Made by a program: the position numbers and the translations under genes. A stretch of 64,000 nucleotides of DNA. Origin: Bacteroidota bacterium (GTDB lineage: Bacteria; Bacteroidota; Bacteroidia; Bacteroidales; UBA10428). The stretch covers positions 1,798,001 through 1,862,000 of the forward strand of contig CP065006.1 in the NCBI GenBank assembly GCA_016699695.1, given 5' to 3'. The notes below the pieces were generated by a model. It searched no databases. It saw nothing but the letters and a program-made list of their open reading frames with translations, and was not told the origin of the DNA. Each line of letters begins with the position of its first letter. Position 1 is the stretch's first letter. Positions 26,851 through 35,105 of the stretch are shown one piece after another.

Positions 26851-26875
26851 GACGCTCTTAAGTGAATAAAGTTAC
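26851..26875 (-). promoter_or_regulatory. Putative ECF autoregulatory promoter, sigma gene
   Basis: On the minus strand GTAAC (26875-26871), 16 bases, then CGTC (26854-26851). Both boxes and the spacing are identical to those upstream of the outer-membrane protein gene at 25205-25229. Confidence 0.6.
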
Positions 26876-26977
26876 AGCCAAATAAAATTTAAGCTGGAAA
26901 ATTTTTATCGGATTTTTCCTTTTGATAGAGGGAAAATACCAGATAGGCATCTTTTAACACTAAAAATAAGCAGGATC

Positions 26978-27580
26978 TTACCGGAACCATCCGAATTTGA
27001 GTGAAACAAACACTCCGGGCGAAGCAAAATCTGATGCAGTGTATGGGCTTACTATTTCGCCGGTATTGTAAAAGAATTGGTAGTTGATTCCGGCACCAAG
27101 TTTAAAGAAATATGAAAAATTCATTTCCAACTCCAGTGTGGGCACAATTACATACACCAGGTCGCCGGTTTTTGTAAGGGGTTCACTGTTCAGGTCTTTA
27201 GGCTTTTCGCCTATTTTTCCCCATCCCATTTGTGTATGCAACACGGGATGTATGGCTTTGTGGGGTTTGAAGGTATAACCCATCCAAAGACCTCCGTGGC
27301 CATATGTCATGTAATAATTCGGATTGCCCCTGTATTCGGTTTGGGTGGTTTTGCCCATTCCGTAACCGCCAAAAAAGAAATTGTTAATTACCACGGCACC
27401 TCCACCACCCATCATATGAACAAACTCGTCGTCGATTCTGGTAAAGCACATAAGGGGTGCCATAAATCCACGTACTTTAGCTTTGCCATCAGGGTTACCA
27501 ATGGTTTCAAAAGTATCAGATTGAGCTTTGATACCAGATAGAATTAAGAGAAGCAAAAGAGCCGTAAATATTTTCTTCAT
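26978..27580 (-). CDS. Secreted hypothetical protein, likely outer-membrane barrel
   Basis: A 200-aa exported protein not assigned to a named family. It starts with a clear signal peptide (MKKIFTALLLLLILSGIKAQ). The rest is Gly- and aromatic-rich with repeated strand patterns (VVINNFFFGGYGMGK, YFFKLGAGINYQFFYN) and ends SLKFGWFR, as outer-membrane barrels do. The open frame extends 35 codons further upstream, but that extension reads through a terminator hairpin at 27649-27676, so the ATG at 27580 is chosen. Confidence 0.7.
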   Translation of the reverse strand: MKKIFTALLLLLILSGIKAQSDTFETIGNPDGKAKVRGFMAPLMCFTRIDDEFVHMMGGGGAVVINNFFFGGYGMGKTTQTEYRGNPNYYMTYGHGGLWMGYTFKPHKAIHPVLHTQMGWGKIGEKPKDLNSEPLTKTGDLVYVIVPTLELEMNFSYFFKLGAGINYQFFYNTGEIVSPYTASDFASPGVFVSLKFGWFR

Positions 27581-27648
27581 TTCTACAAACAGCTGTTCAG
27601 ACTTATTGGCAAAGACATAATCAGTAGGCCAAGGGTTGCACAATATAT

Positions 27649-27676
27649 AAAAAAACCCGGAAAAATCCGGGCTTTT
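27649..27676 (-). terminator. Intrinsic terminator
   Basis: CCCGG and CCGGG pair around a 6-nt loop; on the minus strand a T7 run follows. It lies between queA and the secreted protein gene, so it probably ends the ftsX-to-queA transcript. A T5 run on the other strand makes it weakly bidirectional. Confidence 0.7.
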
Positions 27677-27782
27677 TAGAAGCATTTAAGCATTTTAAAA
27701 GAAGCTCCCTGCAACATACAGCGAAAGCATCTAAAAAAGTCCACCTTCTAGGAATTCATACATCGCAGTATTCAACTCATTT

Positions 27783-27808
27783 ATCCCGATAAGCTCCGGT
27801 ATCGGGAT
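27783..27808. repeat. Intergenic palindrome ATCCCGATA/TATCGGGAT
   Basis: A perfect 9-bp inverted repeat has an 8-nt loop and no T-run. It lies in the spacer (27581-27864) between queA and the secreted protein gene, where I see no gene. A shorter palindrome with the same TCCCGAT/ATCGGGA core lies near 17410-17431, suggesting a dispersed element. Confidence 0.5.
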
Positions 27809-27864
27809 CAGTTCGACTAAATAATTTTAAGGCGTCTTCGACTTTTAAAAATATGTCTCACTGA

Positions 27865-28914
27865 TTAAACAATGAGCATGGCATCGCCATAGGTGCCAAA
27901 ACGGTATTTTTCCTTGATGGCAATTTTGTAGGCTTCGAAAAGGAAATCGAAACCGGCAAATGCCGAAACAGTCATCAATAAAGTGGAAAGGGGCAAATGA
28001 AAATTCGAAATCATGCTGGTGGGCACGCTAAACTCGTAAGGCGGAAAAATGAATTTATTGGTCCATCCATCGAATGGTTTCAGGAATCCCTGGGTAGAAA
28101 CAGAGCTTTCAAGGGTGCGCAGCACTGTAGTGCCAACGGCGCAGATTTTACAATTTTCTTCCCTGGCCTGGTTCACAATTTTCACCGCACTGTCGGGAAT
28201 AATGATGCGCTCTGAATCCATTTTGTGCTTGGTGAGGTCTTCCACATCGACCGTACGGAAATTGCCTAAACCCACATGAAGGGTTATTTCAGCAAAGTTG
28301 ACTCCTTTAATCTCGAGGCGTTTCAATAACTCTCGACTAAAATGCAATCCGGCAGTTGGGGCTGCCACAGCTCCTTCGTGTTTAGCAAATACAGTTTGAT
28401 AACGGTCTTTGTCTTCGGGTTGAACCTGACGCTTAATAAATTTAGGAAGCGGAGTTTCGCCCAATCCATAAAGGGTGGCCTTAAACTCATCATAACTGCC
28501 ATCGAATAAAAAGCGCAAGGTACGTCCGCGCGAGGTGGTATTGTCAATTACCTCGGCTACCAGCGAATCGTCTTCGCCAAAATAGAGCTTATTGCCTATT
28601 CTAATTTTGCGGGCCGGATCGACCAGCACATCCCAGAGTCTTTGTTCTTTGTTGAGTTCGCGCAGAAGAAATACTTCGATTTCGGCTCCGGTTTTTTCTT
28701 TATTTCCATAGAGACGTGCCGGGAATACTTTTGTATTGTTAAACACCATTACATCGCGCTCGCCAAAATAATTCATAATATCCTTGAACACATGATGCTC
28801 GATGGTTCCTTTTTCACGGTTCAATACCATGAGCCTCGACTCATCGCGATTGGGGGTTGGATACAAGGCAATCAGCTCTTCGGGAAGGTTGTACTTATAC
28901 TGCGATAACTTCAT
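27865..28914 (-). CDS. queA: S-adenosylmethionine:tRNA ribosyltransferase-isomerase
   Basis: A 349-aa enzyme that transfers and isomerises the ribosyl group of SAM to preQ1-tRNA, forming epoxyqueuosine at wobble position 34. Recognised segments are LPEELIALYPTPNRDESRLMVL, VMVFNNTKVFPARLYG, VAAPTAGLHFSRELL and ITLHVGLGNFRTV. Length is normal. It is the last gene of the ftsX-DUF3098-uppP-truB-queA cluster on the minus strand. Confidence 0.96.
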   Translation of the reverse strand: MKLSQYKYNLPEELIALYPTPNRDESRLMVLNREKGTIEHHVFKDIMNYFGERDVMVFNNTKVFPARLYGNKEKTGAEIEVFLLRELNKEQRLWDVLVDPARKIRIGNKLYFGEDDSLVAEVIDNTTSRGRTLRFLFDGSYDEFKATLYGLGETPLPKFIKRQVQPEDKDRYQTVFAKHEGAVAAPTAGLHFSRELLKRLEIKGVNFAEITLHVGLGNFRTVDVEDLTKHKMDSERIIIPDSAVKIVNQAREENCKICAVGTTVLRTLESSVSTQGFLKPFDGWTNKFIFPPYEFSVPTSMISNFHLPLSTLLMTVSAFAGFDFLFEAYKIAIKEKYRFGTYGDAMLIV

Positions 28915-28976
28915 ATTTTATATTTATTTATTGGTCTTTATTAAAGTGCCCTTTATACGTAAAAAGGCTATCTGGG

Positions 28977-29681
28977 TTACAACAATTTTATGTTTTTTTC
29001 AAAATCTTCCAGTTTCATGGCATCACTAAGCTTGTATGCCCCTACAGCCGTGCGTACCAGTGCTGTAAGGTGCGCTCCCGAATCCAGCTCAAGCCCGAGG
29101 TCGCGTGCCAGTGAGCGAATATAGGTTCCCTTGCTGCACCGGATTCTAAACCTTCCAACCGGAGCCTGGTAATCGAGCAATTCAAACTCATGCACCGTAA
29201 CTTCCGATGGTTTCAGTTCTGCTTCGATACCTTGTCTGGCCAATGAATAGGCGCGAATACCGTTTACATATTTGGCTGAAAAAATAGGTGGTACCTGCTG
29301 TATGTTACCTATAAAATTTTCCAGCTTCTCTCTTATCTTTTCGGCATTTATTCCTGCCGTATCAAAAGTGGCATCAACTTCCGTTTCGAGATCGAAAGAA
29401 GGAGTGGTTTCGCCAAACTTTATTTCGGCCACATACTCCTTGTCGAACCCGGTAAGGTTGGCAATTTGTTTGGTAGCCTTTCCGGTGCAAATAATCATCA
29501 GACCTGTTGCCAGGGGGTCGAGGGTTCCGGCATGACCAACTTTCAGCTTCTTCCAGCCAAATTTCCTGCACAACAGCCAGCGCACTTTGCCCACCAACTG
29601 AAAGGAAGTCCATTGAAAAGGTTTATCAAATAAAAGAACTTGTCCGCTACTTATGGATTCGGAATCAATTATGGGTATCAT
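28977..29681 (-). CDS. truB: tRNA pseudouridine(55) synthase
   Basis: A 234-aa pseudouridine synthase acting on U55 in the T loop of tRNAs. The catalytic Asp is in GHAGTLDPLATGLM. The KGTYIRSLARDLG motif near the C-terminus is also intact. The PUA-like C-terminal domain is short, as in other Bacteroidota TruB proteins. It lies 4 bp downstream of uppP, so it is translated from the same transcript. Confidence 0.96.
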   Translation of the reverse strand: MIPIIDSESISSGQVLLFDKPFQWTSFQLVGKVRWLLCRKFGWKKLKVGHAGTLDPLATGLMIICTGKATKQIANLTGFDKEYVAEIKFGETTPSFDLETEVDATFDTAGINAEKIREKLENFIGNIQQVPPIFSAKYVNGIRAYSLARQGIEAELKPSEVTVHEFELLDYQAPVGRFRIRCSKGTYIRSLARDLGLELDSGAHLTALVRTAVGAYKLSDAMKLEDFEKNIKLL

Positions 29682-29685
29682 TTAG

Positions 29686-30465
29686 TTAGCCCATCATGTT
29701 TAAATCCACACCAAAAGCCAAAAGTAGAATAATTATCATCCCTACCACTATACGGTACCAGCCAAAAATTCGAAATCCATGCTTTGTAAGATAGGTAATA
29801 AACCCCTTTATGGCCAGCAAGGCTACTACAAAAGCAACCAGGTTGCCAATGAGCAGGACATCGATATTTTCTTTGGTAATAAATTGATAGTTTTTATAAA
29901 GTTTGTATGCCGAGGCCGCAAACATGGTAGGCACTGCCAGAAAAAACGAAAATTCTGCGGCCGCTTTACGGTCGAGTTTTTGGCTCAGCCCACCTATGAT
30001 GGTAGCGGCCGATCGTGAAACGCCGGGTATCATGGCAATGACTTGAAAAAACCCTATTTTAAGTGCTTTGGGATAAGTAATCTCGTTTTGAACAGGTTTT
30101 TTAAACCAATTGTCGACAAACAAGAGCACCACTCCGCCTGCCACAAGCGATATGGCTACCACCAGCACACTTTCGAGTAATTGGTCGATTAGGTCGATAA
30201 ACAAAAATCCAATCACTGCAGCAGGCAGGAAAGCAACAATTAGTTTCAGATAAAAACTAAACGATTGCAAAAACCTGCGCCAGTATAAGACCACTACCGA
30301 GAGAATGGCTCCAAACTGAATGTTCACAATGAACATTTTTACAAAATCGCTCTCTTCGATGTTGAGCAATTTTTGTGTGATAATCATGTGCCCGGTAGAT
30401 GAAATCGGCAGAAATTCTGTGATGCCTTCTACGATGGCAATTATAATGGCTTTTAATATATCCAT
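29686..30465 (-). CDS. uppP: Undecaprenyl-diphosphatase
   Basis: A 259-aa inner-membrane phosphatase that recycles undecaprenyl pyrophosphate to the monophosphate carrier for peptidoglycan and surface glycans. It shows the two conserved active-site regions EGITEFLPISSTGHM and PGVSRSAATI, with about eight hydrophobic helices. Activity is also linked to bacitracin tolerance. It is placed between DUF3098 and truB in the cluster. Confidence 0.95.
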   Translation of the reverse strand: MDILKAIIIAIVEGITEFLPISSTGHMIITQKLLNIEESDFVKMFIVNIQFGAILSVVVLYWRRFLQSFSFYLKLIVAFLPAAVIGFLFIDLIDQLLESVLVVAISLVAGGVVLLFVDNWFKKPVQNEITYPKALKIGFFQVIAMIPGVSRSAATIIGGLSQKLDRKAAAEFSFFLAVPTMFAASAYKLYKNYQFITKENIDVLLIGNLVAFVVALLAIKGFITYLTKHGFRIFGWYRIVVGMIIILLLAFGVDLNMMG

Positions 30466-30519
30466 GAATGCGTATTTATGCCAGTTAGTCTGGCAATAGA
30501 TAAATGATTTCGGGAATTA

Positions 30520-30774
30520 TTATTCTTTTGGTTTTTTCATGATTGCCCAAATAACGAAAATAAAACCACTCAGCACCACAATGGGCGCAAGGGTAATACG
30601 GCGAAATGAAAAAACTTCTTCGGCATTAAATATTGTTGGATCTTCGGAAGCCCCTCCCATCATGAGTATGAAACCCAATAGAATTATTCCCATGCCGATG
30701 AGCAGGTATTTATAGTTTTCTTTGCCCAGAGCGAAGCCGGTTTTTGTTGTGCTTTGTTCTACTTTTTTTGCCAT
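30520..30774 (-). CDS. DUF3098 small membrane protein
   Basis: An 84-aa protein with two transmembrane helices (about 24-42 and 60-78) joined by a short loop (SEDPTIFNAEEVFSFRRITLAPIV). The family is characteristic of Bacteroidota and almost always follows ftsX. No function is known. It starts 3 bp after the ftsX stop, which suggests that it acts together with FtsX or in its assembly. Confidence 0.85.
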   Translation of the reverse strand: MAKKVEQSTTKTGFALGKENYKYLLIGMGIILLGFILMMGGASEDPTIFNAEEVFSFRRITLAPIVVLSGFIFVIWAIMKKPKE

Positions 30775-30777
30775 GTG

Positions 30778-31659
30778 TCAGGAGTAAAGTTTATCTGTTT
30801 TTATATGAATGTAGCGCGTTACCGCTAAATAGGTCGAGAACCAATTGAGCAACAAACCCAAAAAAAGTACAATGGCGTACAGAGCCAATAAAAGCTTCAG
30901 GTCGGTTAGTTTAACCATGCCTTCTACTTGTTTCTGTATAAAATAAATCATTGCCGTAAGCAGGCTGATGGCTACCAGGGCACTTACAAAGCCCTGCAAC
31001 AAACCAGCCAGCAGGAATGGTTTTCGGATATACCCCGGAGTGGCTCCCACCAGTTGCATGGTACGAATGAGAAAACGTTTAGAATACACCGAAAGGCGCA
31101 CTGTATTGTTGATGAGTGTCAGGGCTATAAGAAACAGAAAGGCGCTGAAAAAAAGAATAAACAAGGATATTTTTTTTACATTCTCGTTCACAGCCTGTAT
31201 CAGGTTCTTTTGGTAATATACTTCTTTGATTCCTTCAAACTCCTTTAAATCGTTTTCGATTACAGCAATACTATCGTTGTTGGCATAAGAAGCATAAAAG
31301 TTCACTTCGATGGTAGGCAGAAGTGGATTGTACCCCAGTGTGGTGAGAAAATCCTCTCCTAAAGCTTCCTGCAACTCCACAGCTGCCTGTTCCTTGGTAA
31401 TGTATTTGGTTTCTTTTACATAGGGGCGCGCATCGAGGGCCTTTTGAATGCGGAAGATTTCTGCTTCGCGAAGTTGTTCGCTGATAATTACTTTAAAGTG
31501 GATATTTTCCTTGACGTAATTGCTTAGGCGGTTTGTATTTAATAACAAAACACCCACAACACCCAGGAGCAACAGCAACAACGATATACTTATGGTGGAA
31601 ATGATAAACGAACTGCGTAGTCTTCTATTCTCTAATTTTTTCAGGTTCCCTTTGGGCAT
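30778..31659 (-). CDS. ftsX: Cell division protein FtsX
   Basis: A 293-aa four-helix membrane protein of the FtsEX ABC-like complex that couples division to peptidoglycan hydrolase activation. The N-terminal helix (about 17-38) is followed by an extracytoplasmic loop (about 45-165, with VIISEQLREAEIFRIQKAL) and three C-terminal helices of the FtsX permease domain (with RTMQLVGATPGYIRKPFL). FtsE is not encoded nearby, which is common in this phylum. A promoter candidate lies at 31680-31708. Confidence 0.93.
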   Translation of the reverse strand: MPKGNLKKLENRRLRSSFIISTISISLLLLLLGVVGVLLLNTNRLSNYVKENIHFKVIISEQLREAEIFRIQKALDARPYVKETKYITKEQAAVELQEALGEDFLTTLGYNPLLPTIEVNFYASYANNDSIAVIENDLKEFEGIKEVYYQKNLIQAVNENVKKISLFILFFSAFLFLIALTLINNTVRLSVYSKRFLIRTMQLVGATPGYIRKPFLLAGLLQGFVSALVAISLLTAMIYFIQKQVEGMVKLTDLKLLLALYAIVLFLGLLLNWFSTYLAVTRYIHIKTDKLYS

Positions 31660-31679
31660 AGCTCATGCAAAATAAGCCA

Positions 31680-31708
31680 CAAAAATAGAAAGAAATAAAT
31701 ACCAACAA
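31680..31708 (-). promoter_or_regulatory. Promoter candidate for the ftsX cluster
   Basis: On the minus strand TTG (31708-31706) and TATTTTTG (31687-31680) are separated by 18 bases, matching the -33/-7 pattern with TAnnTTTG. The ftsX ATG lies 20 bp downstream. Confidence 0.5.
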
Positions 31709-31837
31709 GACTTTTGCGTATTTAAAATATGTTAATACGGCTGTCACCAAGAAATATAGCGGCCAATATGATTATGTCAGATTTATAAATAAGCAGTAAG
31801 AATTCTTTACCTTTATCAATCTTAAAAAACCTGTGCA

Positions 31838-32164
31838 ATGACCCTACAGCAAGCCCAAACTGAAGTAGACAAATGGATAAAAACCTATGGCGTACGCTAT
31901 TTCAGCGAGCTTACCAACATGGCCCTACTCACCGAAGAGGTGGGCGAACTGGCCAGTTTGGTGGCACGCACCTATGGCGAGCAATCTTTTAAAGCAGGTG
32001 AGCCGGAAGGAAAAATTGCCGACGAGATGGCCGATGTATTGTGGGTGCTGCTTTGCCTTGCCAACCAAACAGGCGTAAACCTTACCGAAGCTTTTGCAAA
32101 GAACATGGAAAAGAAAACCCAACGCGACTCGGATAGACACCTGAAAAACAAAAAACTCAATTGA
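31838..32164 (+). CDS. MazG-like nucleotide pyrophosphohydrolase
   Basis: A 108-aa all-alpha NTP pyrophosphohydrolase of the MazG-like/dUTPase-2 superfamily. The metal-binding motif is present: LTEEVGELASLVA followed by KIADEMADVLWVLLCLA (EExxE...ExxD pattern). It probably removes non-canonical or excess nucleotides. It is followed 3 bp later by deoC, so both genes serve nucleotide turnover from one transcript. Confidence 0.88.
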   Translation: MTLQQAQTEVDKWIKTYGVRYFSELTNMALLTEEVGELASLVARTYGEQSFKAGEPEGKIADEMADVLWVLLCLANQTGVNLTEAFAKNMEKKTQRDSDRHLKNKKLN

Positions 32165-32167
32165 TTT

Positions 32168-32989
32168 ATGGATAAAATTACACGGCTCTGCTCAGAAATT
32201 ATCAGCTACAACAGGCCAGCCCGCGACAAGGAGAATCTTATGCTTCTCTATTCGCTACTCGATTTAACCAACCTCAACAGTACGGCCACCGACGAAGACA
32301 TTTCGGAATTGTGTAGCCAGGCTTCGCAGACCCTGCACAAGCAGCAAGAAATTCCCCAGGTTGCAGCCGTATGCATTTATCCGGTGTATATAAAAAAATG
32401 CAAGGAATTGTTAGCCAACACCCCGGTAAAAGTCGCTGCCGTAAGCGGCGTGTTTCCGCATGCCCAATCGTTTGCCGAAGTGAAATACCTCGAAACAGAA
32501 ATGGCCATTGCCCATGGTGCCGATGAAATAGATATGGTGCTAAATCTCTCGGCTTTTCTGAATAAAAAAGAATCGGTGGTTTTCGACGAAATTAAAGCCA
32601 TGCGCCAGATTTGCGGCAAACACCATTTGAAAGTTATTCTGGAAACTAGTTTGCTGAAAGACTACAAACTTATCGAAGAGGCTGCCCGTATTGCACTTGA
32701 AGCAGGCGCCGATTTTATAAAAACTTCTACCGGCAAGGATGGCTCTGTAGCAAGTTTGGAAGCTGCCTATATCATGTGCAAAACCATCAAAGATTACTAC
32801 CGCGAAAATGCCTTTATTGCCGGATTTAAACCCGCAGGAGGAATATCGGAAACCAACATGGCACTCAATTACCTGGCCATTGTGGCCGAACTTCTCGGCG
32901 AAGAATGGCTTTTCCCGGAACGATTCCGTATTGGTGCAAGCCGCCTTGCATTGAATCTGCTCCAGGACCTTGAAGAACTGGAAAAATAA
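32168..32989 (+). CDS. deoC: Deoxyribose-phosphate aldolase
   Basis: A 273-aa class I aldolase that splits 2-deoxyribose 5-phosphate to acetaldehyde and glyceraldehyde 3-phosphate in deoxynucleoside catabolism. The Schiff-base Lys lies in DFIKTSTGK, the second active-site Lys in AGFKPAGGI, and the DEIDMVLNL segment supplies the Asp. It is slightly longer than the E. coli enzyme, with an N-terminal helical extension. It is co-transcribed with the MazG-like gene. Confidence 0.95.
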   Translation: MDKITRLCSEIISYNRPARDKENLMLLYSLLDLTNLNSTATDEDISELCSQASQTLHKQQEIPQVAAVCIYPVYIKKCKELLANTPVKVAAVSGVFPHAQSFAEVKYLETEMAIAHGADEIDMVLNLSAFLNKKESVVFDEIKAMRQICGKHHLKVILETSLLKDYKLIEEAARIALEAGADFIKTSTGKDGSVASLEAAYIMCKTIKDYYRENAFIAGFKPAGGISETNMALNYLAIVAELLGEEWLFPERFRIGASRLALNLLQDLEELEK

Positions 32990-33102
32990 TTCCCTTTTCC
33001 CAACTTTATCGAATTCAAACCGTAAGTGTTGGTAATTATTTGGCAAACTGAAAATCAATTTGCCTCTTGTATGTTACCTTTGCAGCAATTATTGTAACGC
33101 TT

Positions 33103-34125
33103 ATGCCATTTAAGCAGGCCGATTCAACTCAAACCACCCCCGACACCCTGCCCCAGGTTGTCAACGTGCCTGAGCAAATCGATTCGGCTCTTCCACCATC
33201 CAACGTCAAACCCCAGCAGCCTGCAATTGCCTTAAAATCCCCTTCTATTACAACAACTCTAGTCCCGGATACTACCCAGAGTATAGGATTAGCGGCCGAT
33301 AGTCTTGTCACCGATAGTTTGCCAGTGCAGCCAGAGCCAAAGGAAGAATGGATTGTGCTTTATCCGACAATTAAGAATGAAGATAGCAGCCGGGTAATGA
33401 TTGCCAATAACAGTTTTACCGGATTTGGTAATTCTACTGCAAAAACAAAAATGCGTTTTGAAAAACTGCCCTCGAACCTGCTGGCAGAAAAAGGCTGGGG
33501 CCTGGGACTATTCTTATTGGCAGTGATACTGCTGGTAACTTTGCGTAAAAATTACGAAAAATACCTTCAATCAGTTTTCAATTCAGCAGCCAACCTGCAA
33601 ATTTCCGAAAAACTTCTGCGCGAACGTAACGTACTGGTAAAAAGAACTTTCTTCTTTCTGAATGCCATTTTTGTAGTAGTGATGGCATTGTATCTCTACC
33701 AGGCAGTTAAATACCTGCAAGGTAGCAATGACTCTGCCAATTTTTTATTCTACCTGATTTTGCAATTCTCGTTCATTCTTGTTTTGCTCTTGCGCATTGG
33801 GGCTATACTGCTGCTGGGGTACCTTTTCGATGCCAGGCCGGTTTACCGCGAATACATGCACAACACCTTAATCCTCAATAAAGTATTGGGTATTTTTCTT
33901 CTTCCGCTTGTATTGGCTTTGTTTTATATACAGCCCGCGCTATGGGAAGGGGTTTTTTTCACCGCCACAGCAATTATCGCTCTTGTGCTCGTATACAGAT
34001 ACATCCGTGCTTTACAGATTATATTCAAACACAAAGTTTTTTTATTATATAGTATTTTATACCTTTGTACCCTTGAAATTTTGCCTGTTCTGGTGGGTAT
34101 TAAAATTGTTGTAACGCAGAGGTAG
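33103..34125 (+). CDS. DUF4271 membrane protein
   Basis: A Bacteroidota-specific protein of about 340 aa. The N-terminal third is Pro/Ser/Thr-rich and probably extracytoplasmic; the rest has about seven transmembrane helices, starting at WGLGLFLLAVILLVTL. I choose the ATG at 33103. An in-frame TTG at 33067 would add a hydrophobic, signal-like stretch (VTFAAIIVTLMPF), but a TACCTTTG box at 33075-33082 looks like a -7 element lying just before 33103. The gene precedes hemD by 28 bp, an order often seen in this phylum. The function is unknown. Confidence 0.8.
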   Translation: MPFKQADSTQTTPDTLPQVVNVPEQIDSALPPSNVKPQQPAIALKSPSITTTLVPDTTQSIGLAADSLVTDSLPVQPEPKEEWIVLYPTIKNEDSSRVMIANNSFTGFGNSTAKTKMRFEKLPSNLLAEKGWGLGLFLLAVILLVTLRKNYEKYLQSVFNSAANLQISEKLLRERNVLVKRTFFFLNAIFVVVMALYLYQAVKYLQGSNDSANFLFYLILQFSFILVLLLRIGAILLLGYLFDARPVYREYMHNTLILNKVLGIFLLPLVLALFYIQPALWEGVFFTATAIIALVLVYRYIRALQIIFKHKVFLLYSILYLCTLEILPVLVGIKIVVTQR

Positions 34126-34136
34126 CAGAGAAAAAT

Positions 34137-34142
34137 AGGAGG
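34137..34142 (+). promoter_or_regulatory. Strong Shine-Dalgarno site of hemD
   Basis: AGGAGG lies 11 bases before the hemD ATG. A full-length anti-16S match is uncommon in this window, where most starts have no visible site. Confidence 0.5.
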
Positions 34143-34153
34143 ATTTAAAGAAT

Positions 34154-34903
34154 ATGAAAATAAAAAATATTCTCGTTTCACAACCACAACCTTCGTCAGA
34201 CAAGGATCCGTACTTTGAAATTGCCGAAAATCACAATGTGAAAATTGAATTCAGGCAGTTTATTCATGTCGAAAGTGTGCCAACCAAAGAATTTCGAAAA
34301 CAGCGTGTGAATTTTCTCGATTTCACAGCAGTCATTTTCACCAGCAAAACTGCCATCGACAATTACTTTCGCATTGCCGGTGAAATGCGAACTACCATTC
34401 CGGATACCATGAAGTATTTTTGCACTTCGGAGTCGATTGCGCACTACCTGCAGAAATACATCGTATTCAGAAAACGGAAAATATTCTATGGCAAGGGTCG
34501 CTTTGTCGACATCGTGGAATTACTCGATAAGCACAAAGGAGAAAAATACCTGGTGCCCCTATCCGACCAGCACAAGAAAGAAATTCCGGAGTTGCTGGGA
34601 AAGTACAAGGTAAACCATAAAATCTGTATTTTATACAATACCGTTAGCAGCGATTTAACCGATCTATCGATTATCAATTACGATGTATTGGTATTTTTTA
34701 GCCCTTCGGGAATAAAATCGCTGTTCAAGAACTTTCCAGATTTTCAGCAAGACGAAATTAAGATTTGTTCTTTCGGAAACTCCACTGCCCAGGCCGTAAA
34801 AGATGCAGGATTAAGACTCGACCTTCAGGCTCCGCTGCCCGAAGCCCCTTCGATGACCATGGCGCTGGACCAGTTTATACGCGAACAAAACAAGAAGAAA
34901 TAA
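34154..34903 (+). CDS. hemD: Uroporphyrinogen-III synthase
   Basis: A 249-aa protein of the HemD fold with two alpha/beta subdomains. The conserved features are the segment FTAVIFTSKTAIDNYF, the later YDVLVFFSPSGIKSLF and the CSFGNSTAQAVKDAGL segment. It closes hydroxymethylbilane into uroporphyrinogen III, the branch point to haem and sirohaem. Sequence divergence in this family is high, so the call rests on these motifs and on the DUF4271 neighbour. The gene's original terminator has been split by an insertion element. Confidence 0.87.
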   Translation: MKIKNILVSQPQPSSDKDPYFEIAENHNVKIEFRQFIHVESVPTKEFRKQRVNFLDFTAVIFTSKTAIDNYFRIAGEMRTTIPDTMKYFCTSESIAHYLQKYIVFRKRKIFYGKGRFVDIVELLDKHKGEKYLVPLSDQHKKEIPELLGKYKVNHKICILYNTVSSDLTDLSIINYDVLVFFSPSGIKSLFKNFPDFQQDEIKICSFGNSTAQAVKDAGLRLDLQAPLPEAPSMTMALDQFIREQNKKK

Positions 34904-34917
34904 AAAAACCCCCTCGG
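34902..34917. terminator. Left arm of the split hemD terminator
   Basis: AAAAAAACCCCCTCGG is the exact reverse complement of 36687-36702. Without the insertion the two arms would enclose the 6-nt loop AAATTA and form a 16-bp bidirectional terminator between hemD and the convergent DUF1987 gene. In its present context the arm can pair CCCTCG with CGAGGG at the IS end and, read on the minus strand, forms a hairpin followed by T7. Confidence 0.8.
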
Positions 34918-34941
34918 AAATTACGAGGGCACTGAAAAAGT
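34918..34941. repeat. IS left end: target duplication AAATTA plus terminal inverted repeat
   Basis: AAATTA at 34918-34923 is repeated at 36681-36686. The IS begins at 34924 with the 18-bp inverted repeat CGAGGGCACTGAAAAAGT, which is perfectly matched by the reverse complement of 36663-36680. Confidence 0.9.
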
Positions 34942-34972
34942 ATCAACTTATTTAAGTAATTCTCTAAAAGAT

Positions 34973-35009
34973 AACTGGCAAGTGAAGACAATATCTTCAT
35001 TTGCCAGTT
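34973..35009. terminator. Hairpin downstream of the IS transposase
   Basis: Arms of 16 nt (AACTGGCAAGTGAAGA and TCTTCATTTGCCAGTT) pair with one G-U around a 5-nt loop, 97 bp after the transposase stop. Its position suggests that it terminates or protects the transposase mRNA; the T-run on the minus strand is short. Confidence 0.55.
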
Positions 35010-35105
35010 TCTTTTTAAAGAACGAAATGCAAATTTTCTGGTAAAAAGAGCTTTTAAATTCTTTTTGTAATGAGGGTAGATGTAATTTGAGGCTGGAGTC
35101 CCCTG

